DNA of 7,012 nt from CAYYGL01 sp964471235. GTDB lineage: Bacteria; Calditrichota; Calditrichia; RBG-13-44-9; J075. Every line of letters starts with the position of its first letter. Positions within the stretch are counted from its first letter, which is position 1. The position numbers were made by a program, and so were the translations under genes. The stretch covers positions 1-7,012 of the forward strand of contig CAYYGL010000225.1 in NCBI GenBank assembly GCA_964471235.1, read 5' to 3'. Shown here piece by piece: positions 1-6,390 of the stretch. The notes under the pieces were generated by a model. It had not been told where the DNA came from and ran no database searches. It worked only from the letters and a program-made list of their open reading frames with translations.

Positions 1-186
1 TGCGGTGAGAATATTTCTTTTAAACACGATTACATTGCAGATTATTTTAACTTACTTGAAGGAAATATGCAAGAGTTTTGTGTATTTCCCAATGAAGGGA
101 ATACCTGCGATACACTTTTAAAGAAAGCATTACTCAAAGAGAAAGGCAAAAAGCCATGGTCGGATGTATATGGAGCATCTGGATGA
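1..186 (+). CDS. C-terminal end of an unrecognised protein, cut by the window edge
   Basis: Reading from the first base, an open frame of 61 codons runs to a TGA at 184-186. It is the only substantial plus-strand gene in the window and its start lies outside. The translated end contains CGENISFKHDY, a stretch with NEGNTCDTLLKKALLKEK, and finishes in GKKPWSDVYGASG. The amino-acid mix looks like a real soluble protein: balanced charges, aromatics and no low complexity. I do not recognise the family and assign no function. By hand count the stretch is about 35% GC, much lower than the other genes here, and its codons favour A/T in third position. Together with its opposite orientation this suggests an accessory or transferred gene, but the sample is short. 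It could also be the decayed tail of a gene. It converges on the minus-strand gene ending at 402. Confidence 0.55.
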   Translation, partial: CGENISFKHDYIADYFNLLEGNMQEFCVFPNEGNTCDTLLKKALLKEKGKKPWSDVYGASG

Positions 187-401
187 AAAGTCTTTTGAAG
201 GAGGCATTTGTTGGCGGTTGGTAAAATCCCGAGCAGGAAGTCAGTTTAAATCGGTTCTTCTACCCTATCGAAAGTTTTTCCACATGCGGTTATTCCATAC
301 TCCATTGCTCCTATTCCCACTTCTCCCCTTTTCCCCATTTCCGGTTTTTTGCGGTTCTCCACACCCGATGTTAAATAGGAATCCCTCAGATGATTGGTTG
401 A
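187..401. other. Non-coding stretch between two convergent genes
   Basis: This is the gap between the 3' ends of the left-edge plus-strand gene and the small minus-strand gene. An open frame can be drawn through it from 164 to 427, but it starts inside the upstream gene, overlaps the downstream one and has a Phe/Pro/Leu-rich translation driven by a pyrimidine tract, so I do not call it. I see no clear hairpin terminator for either gene. The main visible structure is the pyrimidine-rich tract at 291-343. Confidence 0.6.
291..343. repeat. Pyrimidine-rich tract with loose ~8-base TCC periodicity
   Basis: The plus strand reads as successive short units ending in TCC or CCC (ATTCC, ATACTCC, ATTGCTCC, TATTCCC, ACTTCTCCCC, TTTTCCCC). 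The strand is almost purine-free from about 308. It looks like a decayed short tandem repeat of the ATTACTCC kind that I recall from intergenic regions of environmental bacteria, but the copies are too diverged to call confidently. No coding or regulatory role is visible. Confidence 0.3.
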
Positions 402-692
402 TTAAGACGTTGCCATCAGGGTCTTGACATCCTCCGGTATGCCTTCGGGTAACAGGGATTTTTCTCTGATCTCTGTTAACAGAAATTCAATTTGCTTCTC
501 CAGGGGAAATTTTTTATTGATAAAAAGAACTCTCTTCTCCCCTTCGATTACACAAGAACCGCCCCGGAAATTGCCTTTTTCCACCCGCACTTCCATGCCG
601 GTTTCTTCCACCAGGCGGCATAATTCCTGAAATAGACGCAAGTCCCGGGGATTCTCCGTCGGTTTCTTTTTTTTCTTACGTAATTTCTTCAT
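402..692 (-). CDS. Small conserved protein of unknown function
   Basis: This is a 96-residue, probably cytoplasmic protein with no signal peptide or membrane segment. A very basic start (MKKLRKKKKKP, residues 1-11) leads into a compact domain. That domain has a helix with LFQELCRLVEETG (about 20-32), then MEVRVEKGNFRGGSCVIEGEKRVLFINKKFP (32-63, quoted here by position: VEKGNFRGG at 37-45, VLFINK at 55-60), then a helix with EKQIEFLLTEI (65-75). I recall similar small proteins with an EKGNFRGG-type core followed by a strand and LEKKIELL as conserved hypotheticals in FCB and other bacteria; no function is known to me. The ATG at 692 is the only usable start, because the upstream in-frame ATG at 716 runs into a stop within six codons. 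No strong Shine-Dalgarno is visible. It lies 28 bases after manC on the same strand, so co-transcription is likely. The poly-Lys start could touch RNA or membrane, which is speculation. Confidence 0.75.
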   Translation of the reverse strand: MKKLRKKKKKPTENPRDLRLFQELCRLVEETGMEVRVEKGNFRGGSCVIEGEKRVLFINKKFPLEKQIEFLLTEIREKSLLPEGIPEDVKTLMATS

Positions 693-720
693 TTCTTGTC
701 ATTTCTTACGGTTCATTGAT

Positions 721-1800
721 TCAAATCCAGCGTTTTAACCCTCTTTTTTTCAACTCTTCCACGGTTTCTTTCACCTTTTGGGCTTCCGATTTTTTACAAA
801 TCAGCAGGGCGTCGCCGGTATCCACAACCACCAGGTCATTTACTCCTACCAATGCCACCAATTTTTCCGGAGAATAAATATAGCAATTCCCGGCATCGAG
901 ACTGACCAACTCCTGGTATTCCCCGGCATGATTGTGTTTATCCTTTCGGCTGATCTCGTAAACCGTCTCCCAACTGCCCACATCACTCCACCCCATATCC
1001 GTAGGGATTACATATACATTTTCCGCCAGTTGCATCACTCCCACATCAATGGAGACATTCCGAAACGCCTGGTACGTTTCTTTCAGTTTTTCCGGGTACT
1101 CCGGGCTGCCCAGATACTCTTTCAATCGATTCAGTCCATGGTGAATCTCGGGAAGCTTCTCTTCGATTTCCTTTAAAATGGTGTTGGCTTTCCAGATGAA
1201 TATCCCGCTGTTCCAATAAAAATCTCCACTTTCCAGAAATCGTTTAGCGGTATCGTAATTGGGCTTTTCGGCAAAGGTTTTTACTTTGTGGATAAGATGA
1301 CCGTCAGTTTCAGACACCACCTCCCCGGCTTGAATATAGCCGTAGCCGGTAGCCGGTTTCGAGGGATTGATTCCCAGGGTAACCAGCCCATCATGGGAAG
1401 AAACAAAATCGGTTGCCAGGCGAATCACTCGTTTAAACTCGGCAGCGTTGGAAATGAGATGGTCTGCCGGCAATACCACCATCATCGCCTCCGGGTCTTC
1501 ATATAGTAAATGAATCGCTGCCAGACCGATGCACGGCGCAGTATTCCTGCCCTCCGGCTCCAGGATGTAATTATCCTTGTTTAATTCCGGTAATTGTTCC
1601 TGAATGAGTTGCTGTTGCTGCGCCGTGGTTACAATTTTTATGTGAGAGTTCTCCACCACCCCTTGCAGGCGCTTGCGGGTTTTCTGAATCATGGTTTCAT
1701 CATCTAAAATGTTCAGCACTTGTTTGGGCAGTTTTTCCCGGCTCCGGGGCCAAAAACGAGTACCCACGCCGCCTGCCATTAATACTGCATATATGCTCAT
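721..1800 (-). CDS. manC: Mannose-1-phosphate guanylyltransferase (GDP-mannose pyrophosphorylase)
   Basis: The product makes GDP-mannose from GTP and mannose-1-phosphate in the cytoplasm, the activated sugar for mannose, fucose and rhamnose units of surface glycans. At 359 residues it is the short form: the nucleotidyltransferase domain plus the left-handed beta-helix-like end, without the phosphomannose isomerase domain of the longer AlgA/ManC enzymes. Visible motifs are the nucleotide-binding signature AGGVGTRFWPRSREKLPKQ (9-27), EPEGRNTAP (81-89), PADHL (111-115, metal/nucleotide site), FAEKP (176-180, sugar site), NSGIF (197-201), WSDVGSW (271-277) and DTGDALLI (327-334). The ATG at 1800 is well supported by a GAGGAGG Shine-Dalgarno five bases upstream (1806-1812). 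A 700-base gap precedes it, so it probably has its own promoter. The small gene at 402-692 follows 28 bases on. No key residue appears to be missing. Confidence 0.95.
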   Translation of the reverse strand: MSIYAVLMAGGVGTRFWPRSREKLPKQVLNILDDETMIQKTRKRLQGVVENSHIKIVTTAQQQQLIQEQLPELNKDNYILEPEGRNTAPCIGLAAIHLLYEDPEAMMVVLPADHLISNAAEFKRVIRLATDFVSSHDGLVTLGINPSKPATGYGYIQAGEVVSETDGHLIHKVKTFAEKPNYDTAKRFLESGDFYWNSGIFIWKANTILKEIEEKLPEIHHGLNRLKEYLGSPEYPEKLKETYQAFRNVSIDVGVMQLAENVYVIPTDMGWSDVGSWETVYEISRKDKHNHAGEYQELVSLDAGNCYIYSPEKLVALVGVNDLVVVDTGDALLICKKSEAQKVKETVEELKKRGLKRWI

Positions 1801-1833
1801 GTCTGCCTCCTCAATTTAGGTAAAGGGTATCGG

Positions 1834-1863
1834 GTATAAGGGAGGGGGAACGGTTGAAAACAA
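1834..1863 (-). promoter_or_regulatory. Possible manC promoter
   Basis: On the minus strand a TTGTTT (1858-1863) and a TTATAC (1834-1839) are separated by 18 bases, about 35 bases before the manC start. They loosely resemble sigma-70 -35 and -10 boxes. The spacer is C-rich, and FCB promoters often depart from this consensus, so this is a weak candidate supported mainly by its position in front of a gene that needs a promoter. Confidence 0.2.
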
Positions 1864-1894
1864 GTGCGAAACAACCGGAAATCTAAGTTTGGTG

Positions 1895-1959
1895 TATGAG
1901 AGGCACCGGGCACTGAAATGAAAGTGTGAAAAGACAAGTGTTCCCTGGCATCTCTCATA
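1895..1959. repeat. Imperfect inverted repeat with 8-bp perfect ends
   Basis: TATGAGAG (1895-1902) is mirrored by CTCTCATA (1952-1959). Inside the arms the complementarity continues imperfectly: GCACCGGG on the left against CCCTGGCAT on the right, with a bulge and mismatches. About 33 bases of loop remain. As RNA from the minus strand this could fold into a long hairpin in the far leader of manC, or it could be a relic of a small mobile repeat. Confidence 0.4.
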
Positions 1960-2124
1960 GCTTTTTCCGTTTAACCCCACATCCACTCGATTGTTGATGT
2001 TATTTTTGTAGCCCACTAAAATAATTTCCATTTCGGAAGTTGCAAATAGTAAAATTGAAAAAAACAGAAACTCAGTTGAAAGCCTCCCGTTTCCAGGCAG
2101 ATATTTTCCTAATCTGACCAATTC

Positions 2125-2148
2125 ATCCCAACGGGATCTCTTTGGGAT
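2125..2148. repeat. Small inverted repeat with two alternative pairings
   Basis: ATCCCAA (2125-2131) can pair with TTGGGAT (2142-2148) across a 10-base loop. Alternatively its ATCCC (2125-2129) can pair with GGGAT (2133-2137) across a 3-base loop. The two pairings exclude each other. Stems are short and there is no T run, so it could be chance. It lies directly beside the CGCAGAG repeat. Confidence 0.3.
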
Positions 2149-2149
2149 A

Positions 2150-2176
2150 AACCGCAGAGACGCGGCGGTCGCAGAG
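2150..2176. repeat. CGCAGAG-type interspersed repeat fragment
   Basis: CGCAGAG occurs at 2153-2159 and again at 2170-2176, 17 bases apart, with ACGCGGCGGT between. I recall sequences of the pattern ACCGCAGAGACGC followed by more CGCAGAG copies as a very common intergenic repeat in many unrelated environmental bacteria. This looks like one short, slightly diverged copy. The recognition is from memory and not from a search. Confidence 0.5.
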
Positions 2177-2310
2177 TTGTTCTTATTAACTCACGGTTCG
2201 GTTGATTTTTTGCCGGTTTGAAATTTTCCAGCGCGGTTTTCACCTGGGATACATCCGTTTAACCGTGATTGCGAGAAATTGCCCCCCTGCTAAAATGGTT
2301 TCGGAATATG

Positions 2311-2340
2311 CTCGTTCCCAAACTCCGGTTTGGGAACGAG
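2311..2340. repeat. Perfect palindromic repeat, 13-bp stem with 4-base loop
   Basis: CTCGTTCCCAAAC (2311-2323) is followed by TCCG and then the exact reverse complement GTTTGGGAACGAG (2328-2340). The structure is perfect over 13 pairs. No T run follows on either strand, so it is not an ordinary intrinsic terminator. I recall near-identical palindromes with a CGTTCCCAA/TTGGGAACG core as a widespread interspersed repeat of many bacterial genomes. It is therefore most likely a small mobile palindromic unit, perhaps moved in trans, although it could also fold as RNA downstream of dapF. Confidence 0.8.
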
Positions 2341-2508
2341 TAGGTAAACCGTTTCCGCGGTGTTGAGTGGAAGCCGTTGCTTTCCATCGCCCATGCCAAA
2401 CGCCGGGAAGCGAGCAACAGAAAATTTTGAACTGGAAAGAAAATGACCGAACCGTGGGTTCGTAAGGACAAGAAATCAACTTTCCCCTGGTATTTGCTCA
2501 CCATTTTT

Positions 2509-3339
2509 TTACAGGATTGAAATCATAAATTCCCGGGACAAGGTTCCTTCATACACCGGTGTCACCGGTCCGTTTAAGAAGACTTCTGAAAAATCCGCCT
2601 TAAATTCCACGTGAAGAATTCCACCAGGATATTCCACTTTAACCGGCGAGTAAGCCCCCAATTGAAGAGCGGCATAGATACCGCAAGCTACTGCACCGGT
2701 ACCGCAAGCCAGGGTCTCCTTTTCCACTCCCCGCTCATATACACGGGCCCGAAGGTAATCCTTCTCTTTCGGGTAAACGAAATTAACATTTGTGCCATCC
2801 GGCTGAAAAACCGGATGATGCCGCAGTGTTTCACCTTCCACGGCAACATCAATCGTTTCCGGCGGCTCATTCACCCGCACCACCAGGTGGGGTACCCCGG
2901 TATTTAACCAGAGCATTTCCGGAAATTTGTTGTTCAGGAGTTCCGTCAATCCATCCGGTTGGGTTAGAATTTGCGGTGGCGGCATCTTCAGTTTCACCAT
3001 AAACTCCGAGAGAATTTCAGCCTCATAGAACTGCTGTTGAATTTCAAAACGGCAGTGCCTGGGTGCCATGTGGAGCCGGTAAGCCAGCCACACCGCACAG
3101 CGGGCACCGTTGCCGCACATCTCCGCCGGATACCCGTCGGCATTGAAGTAGAAGAGCCGAAAATCCGCCTGCGATGATTCCTCCAGCAGCATCAAACCAT
3201 CTGCCCCGACTCCGCTGTGGCGGGTGCACAATTTGCGGATCAACTGATGAGCTCCCGGGGGAATCCGGTGATCCCGGTTGTCCAGCAGAATAAAATCGTT
3301 CCCGCCGCCGTGCATTTTGGTAAAACGTATCGGGTTCAT
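2509..3339 (-). CDS. dapF: Diaminopimelate epimerase
   Basis: This cofactor-independent cytoplasmic enzyme converts LL- to meso-diaminopimelate, the last shared step before peptidoglycan cross-linking and lysine. At 276 residues it has the normal family length, with the two-lobed fold implied by a motif set in each half. Visible are KMHGGGNDFILLD (8-20), FNADGYPAEMCGNGARC (65-81) with catalytic Cys75, GVPHLVV (148-154), GTNVNFV (182-188), and YERGVEKETLACGTGA (201-216) with the second catalytic Cys212. Both catalytic cysteines and the substrate-binding Asn and Glu-Arg residues are present, so it should be active. The ATG at 3339 lies 8 bases after the stop of the Ig-like lipoprotein gene and has no evident Shine-Dalgarno, so translation probably depends on coupling to the upstream gene. 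Presence of DapF fits a Gram-negative-type, DAP-containing wall. Confidence 0.98.
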   Translation of the reverse strand: MNPIRFTKMHGGGNDFILLDNRDHRIPPGAHQLIRKLCTRHSGVGADGLMLLEESSQADFRLFYFNADGYPAEMCGNGARCAVWLAYRLHMAPRHCRFEIQQQFYEAEILSEFMVKLKMPPPQILTQPDGLTELLNNKFPEMLWLNTGVPHLVVRVNEPPETIDVAVEGETLRHHPVFQPDGTNVNFVYPKEKDYLRARVYERGVEKETLACGTGAVACGIYAALQLGAYSPVKVEYPGGILHVEFKADFSEVFLNGPVTPVYEGTLSREFMISIL

Positions 3340-3347
3340 TGGAATTT

Positions 3348-5048
3348 TTACCAGTCAAAGTGAAAGTCGATTCCTTCCGTGGTCCAACGCTTACGGACCT
3401 TCACGGTATCGGGAAAAATTCGATAGGGCTCCGCAAAACGAAATGGGATGGTGCTGCCGCCGTCTAATTTTCCGTTCTCATTCACGTCAATCGAGGCAGT
3501 CACCTGGTAAATTCCCCCTGGCACATACGGAATTTGATAAGCGTTTCCAATATCTCCGCTCACCGTGTAATGTTTTTGTTTCTCTGTGAAAGGAGTTGCC
3601 GTTACTATCATCCGTTTCCATTCCGGGTTATTACTGCGCACAGTTCCGGTGATCTCCCCCAGGTCTGCCCAATTCCAGGTACTGAAATGATGCACATGGA
3701 GCGAATCACCAAATCCCCTGCCATAAAGGTCCTTCACCCCGGATAAATCCAGCTTGAAAAAATACCCGGTTCCCTTTTCCAGCAATGTGTCCGGCTTAAA
3801 GTCGGGATGGCGTAAAGAGACCCAATGCCATCGCCCGCTTACCGGGGCACTGTCCTGCTTGAACAGGGTGAAGCTTTCCATCAAACTGCTGCTATCCACC
3901 GGCTGATTGAATGTGAAGGAAACCATGGTCCGGTACTCAACATTTTTCTCCTTATCTCCGGGGGAAAAGGCAATTAACCGGGGTGAAATGGTATCCGCTT
4001 CTGCCGACCCGGTCAGGGAAAACTCGACCAGGTGAGGGAGCTTGTTGCCGGTGGTGTCGCTTATCCCCTGCAGGGTTCCTTTATAAGTGGTTTCATTTTG
4101 ATCGGCGGTAAAAATGAGGAGCCGGGAAAGTTCCCTGGCATCTACTTCCGCATAGTGGACTGGCAGAACGCTGCCTGTGGCGCTATCTACCAGGGAAATT
4201 TGAAACGAATCGGTAATTTGCACCGGCTCGTTGAAAGTAAGTTCGATGAGATGTTGATTATCCGCAGCAGCCCGGTAAAACACCGGAGCAGTGGTATCTT
4301 CCCGGGTCAGCACCAGGTTGAAATCGGTGAAAGAGGTTTTGGTGGAATCCAGGGTAATATCTCGGAATGGGATGCCGATCCGGTCGGTTTGCAGGGTATA
4401 CCGCCGGTCATGGTCCTGGTCGTCCAGGGCAAAAATGCGATAGCGTCCCGGGGAGAGGTAGCGGAGATAGTATCCGCCTTTTTCGTTCACCTGCGTGGAG
4501 TAGCGGGGTGGGGTGCGAAAGATGGCGCTATCCGGCAAACTGTCGACAAACCGGTAAGCATAAACAAACACATTCTTGATGTTTTTCCCGAAGACTTCGC
4601 CGGAGATTTCCCCTTTGTCCAGGTGCGGTCCGGTGGAGAAGGGTAGCACGATGGGCGCTTTTAATTCATTACCGCGGATGTCCTTGACACCGGTGCCCAC
4701 CGTTAGCAAATAGGTCTGGTTGGATTCCAGAGAATCACTTAGCATAATGCGCAGGGTTTTGCCGCCTTTCCATTTCAGGGTAAAACCGCCGGGAGGCTCC
4801 GGCAGCATCCACACCTGGTTGCGGAGAGAAGTGCGGTCAACTGTTTCATCGAAGCGGATTTCCATGTATGCCAGTTGTTTAACGTTGGTGGAGTCCGGCC
4901 GAGGAAACATACTGACCACCCGGGGAGGTGTTTTATCCGGTGGACCGCCGGAGGGAGGTCTGCGCACTGCACAGCGGCTTATCATAAAAACGATTGCCAA
5001 AACCAGTAGAATTCCTACTGAGCGCAATATGTTCAGCCGGGGTGTCAT
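3348..5048 (-). CDS. Surface lipoprotein with three Ig-like (SbsA/Big_5) domains
   Basis: The 566-residue product starts with a basic tip and a hydrophobic signal segment (about 9-24), ending at MISRC with Cys26 as the probable lipidated residue. The lipobox is atypical (Ser-Arg before Cys), so SpII cleavage is likely and not certain. A Pro/Gly linker (30-41, PPSGGPPDKTPP) follows, a hallmark of FCB lipoproteins of this type. Three Ig-like units come next at about 39-138, 252-345 and 353-457. Each starts with a D-x-x-P motif followed by SMFPRPDSTNV- or FSPGDKEKNV-like turns, a 'F(N/D)E/QPV' strand, and ends near 'D..GN.L...'. Between and after them lie two carboxypeptidase-regulatory-like beta modules (about 145-245 and 464-566), each with an acidic turn resembling a calcium loop (ALDDQDHD at 207-214; DVNENGKLD at 521-529). 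No catalytic site is visible; an adhesive or scaffolding role on the outer membrane is inference. Its ATG overlaps the stop of the upstream acyltransferase gene, and dapF follows 8 bases later. Confidence 0.85.
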   Translation of the reverse strand: MTPRLNILRSVGILLVLAIVFMISRCAVRRPPSGGPPDKTPPRVVSMFPRPDSTNVKQLAYMEIRFDETVDRTSLRNQVWMLPEPPGGFTLKWKGGKTLRIMLSDSLESNQTYLLTVGTGVKDIRGNELKAPIVLPFSTGPHLDKGEISGEVFGKNIKNVFVYAYRFVDSLPDSAIFRTPPRYSTQVNEKGGYYLRYLSPGRYRIFALDDQDHDRRYTLQTDRIGIPFRDITLDSTKTSFTDFNLVLTREDTTAPVFYRAAADNQHLIELTFNEPVQITDSFQISLVDSATGSVLPVHYAEVDARELSRLLIFTADQNETTYKGTLQGISDTTGNKLPHLVEFSLTGSAEADTISPRLIAFSPGDKEKNVEYRTMVSFTFNQPVDSSSLMESFTLFKQDSAPVSGRWHWVSLRHPDFKPDTLLEKGTGYFFKLDLSGVKDLYGRGFGDSLHVHHFSTWNWADLGEITGTVRSNNPEWKRMIVTATPFTEKQKHYTVSGDIGNAYQIPYVPGGIYQVTASIDVNENGKLDGGSTIPFRFAEPYRIFPDTVKVRKRWTTEGIDFHFDW

Positions 5049-6349
5049 GATCTCACCGTATCCGATTGCAGCAAAGTTAACGTGTTTCGGAAGCGTTCCT
5101 CCAGGAACTGCCGCTGTTCATCCACCGGGTAGATGGGCAGCAGGCAAAACGGCGGCTGGAGGTGGAGGGCAATGATTGCCCGCCGGGGGAATTTTGCCCA
5201 GCGCGGGAGAAAATGAAAGGCATTATGAATGACCAGGGGGTAAATTGTTTCCCGGGATGCCATCAGCATCTTCACCAGATTTAGTTTGAAATGCTGCATT
5301 GCTCCATCCCAGCAGCGTTCCCCTTCCGGGAACACACCCACCCGAATGCCCCTGCGCAGCAGGGCGCGCACAGCAACAATCACCGCCGGGTCGGTTTGAT
5401 AACGGGTGGTCGGGATAGCCATCGCCCATTTCAAAAAGGTTCGAGGCAGCCAGTGGGCAAAAGAAGTGCTTTTGGTCAGGAAGGCGATTCCCCGGTCGAG
5501 ATACGCCCCGATGATAAACGGATCCAGCACACTTTGATGATTCACCAGCACAATTCCCCGTTTTCCCCGGTGCCAGTATTCGGTACCGGAAATTTGCACC
5601 CGAATCCATAGCCGCAAAATGGTTCGCAAAACAAAAGCGACAGCGCCCATCACCGTTTTTTCCGGGATGCGGGTGTGTTCGGCTGCTGCCGGTTCGGGAA
5701 TATTCCAGAACTGCCGGGGAGGTTCCGGCGGCTTTACCCGCACCCGGGGCTGATATTCAATTATCTCTCCCCTCCCGGTTTGCCGGTAAAATTCCCCCAG
5801 CCATTTGCGAAGCAACAACTGGTATTTTAAAGGACTCTCTTCCTCGAAAAGAATCTGATAAAACGGTTGTCGGCGGATTTTAAATTCAAAATAATGCCCG
5901 TTCGTGGTCACGCAGGTGACATCACCGATATGCCAGGTGACCACTTCCCGGGAAGTGTGGAATGCCACCGAATCCGGATAGAGCAGTAATCGACCCTGTG
6001 CCATTTTGGTCGGCTTCTCCACTCTCATACCAAATAAACGATGATATCCCCGGAAGTAAAAAGACTGCCTGCCCTGCCGCAGATGAGCCGGGCCGCTGAC
6101 CCTTAGCAAACTGTCGCGGGAAAATCCGGTTGTGTTATCGAGCCTCTTTTTTAAAGCGGAAGGCGCCTGGGAGAGGGAGAGTTTGTTCCGGAGCCACTGG
6201 TAATATTGTTCGGAATTCAATACCCTGCCATTAAAGGAAATCGTCTCTTCCCGGATTCGGATGGGAGTATGACATTGGGTACAGAGGGAACCTGTCAGGG
6301 TATCCTCAGCATAGCAATGAGGACAGAGGAAAAAGAAGGCATGTGCCAT
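5045..6349 (-). CDS. Lysophospholipid acyltransferase (PlsC-like) with N-terminal zinc ribbon and PH/GRAM-like domain
   Basis: The 434-residue protein has three parts. Residues 9-26 form a zinc ribbon with CPHC and CTQC separated by ten residues. Residues about 80-190 look like a small beta-rich PH/GRAM-type domain (GRLLLYPDSVAF at 119-130, then alternating short strands such as GHYFEFKI and a closing helix KYQLLLRKWLGEFY). After a proline-rich linker (about 200-230), residues 231-434 are a PlsC-type acyltransferase. The latter shows block I NHQSVLD (270-276) with catalytic His271 and Asp276, TKSTSF (292-297), block III FPEGERCWDG (340-349) and block IV YPLVI (370-374). Ordinary PlsC enzymes are about 200-260 residues, so the front half is an addition. 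The acyltransferase family moves acyl groups onto lysophosphatidate or related acceptors at the inner membrane. A hydrophobic helix at 232-248 could dock it. The ATG at 6349 lacks a clear Shine-Dalgarno. Its TGA overlaps the next gene's ATG. Substrate is unknown. Confidence 0.85.
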   Translation of the reverse strand: MAHAFFFLCPHCYAEDTLTGSLCTQCHTPIRIREETISFNGRVLNSEQYYQWLRNKLSLSQAPSALKKRLDNTTGFSRDSLLRVSGPAHLRQGRQSFYFRGYHRLFGMRVEKPTKMAQGRLLLYPDSVAFHTSREVVTWHIGDVTCVTTNGHYFEFKIRRQPFYQILFEEESPLKYQLLLRKWLGEFYRQTGRGEIIEYQPRVRVKPPEPPRQFWNIPEPAAAEHTRIPEKTVMGAVAFVLRTILRLWIRVQISGTEYWHRGKRGIVLVNHQSVLDPFIIGAYLDRGIAFLTKSTSFAHWLPRTFLKWAMAIPTTRYQTDPAVIVAVRALLRRGIRVGVFPEGERCWDGAMQHFKLNLVKMLMASRETIYPLVIHNAFHFLPRWAKFPRRAIIALHLQPPFCLLPIYPVDEQRQFLEERFRNTLTLLQSDTVRS

Positions 6350-6390
6350 GCAATTATCACAATTTTGCTGGGTATTGGGGATTACCGATC

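Larger units (their letters stand above)
1801..2508. other. Gene-free 0.7 kb gap with several repeats
   Basis: No credible gene lies between dapF and manC. The longest minus-strand frames (1816-2121, and 2240-2479 overlapping 2259-2504) give translations rich in Ser, Arg and Phe. They match no family, overlap each other in different frames or run through the repeats below, and have no good ribosome site. From manC outwards the gap holds the manC leader, a long imperfect inverted repeat (1895-1959), a small alternative hairpin (2125-2148), a CGCAGAG-type repeat (2150-2176) and a perfect 13-bp-stem palindrome (2311-2340). It separates two transcription units. I see no convincing hairpin-plus-T-run terminator directly after dapF. 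Confidence 0.6.

Noticed and set aside
164..427. Plus-strand 87-codon open frame
   Set aside because: It begins inside the left-edge gene, runs through a pyrimidine tract giving Phe/Pro/Leu-rich sequence, and overlaps the end of the small minus-strand gene; no ribosome site or family match.
721..1800. Truncated bifunctional ManC/PMI
   Set aside because: The missing isomerase domain is not a truncation; short single-function GDP-mannose pyrophosphorylases of about 350-360 residues are normal, and the end is intact.
1816..2121. Minus-strand 101-codon open frame upstream of manC
   Set aside because: No recognisable family, no good Shine-Dalgarno, it spans an inverted repeat and ends in the manC leader; better explained as chance.
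2311..2340. Palindrome as the dapF terminator
   Set aside because: No T run follows on the minus strand and it lies about 170 bases past the dapF stop.
2240..2504. Two overlapping minus-strand open frames after dapF
   Set aside because: They occupy the same DNA in different frames and both translate the palindromic repeat, a common source of false hypothetical proteins.
1801..2508. CRISPR array or insertion sequence in the central gap
   Set aside because: The repeats are single, unlike each other and not regularly spaced, and there is no transposase frame or paired terminal repeat.
4032..4646. Plus-strand 204-codon open frame inside the Ig lipoprotein gene
   Set aside because: It is antisense to a clear multi-domain protein, with Gly/Val/Arg-rich composition expected from the complement of that gene.
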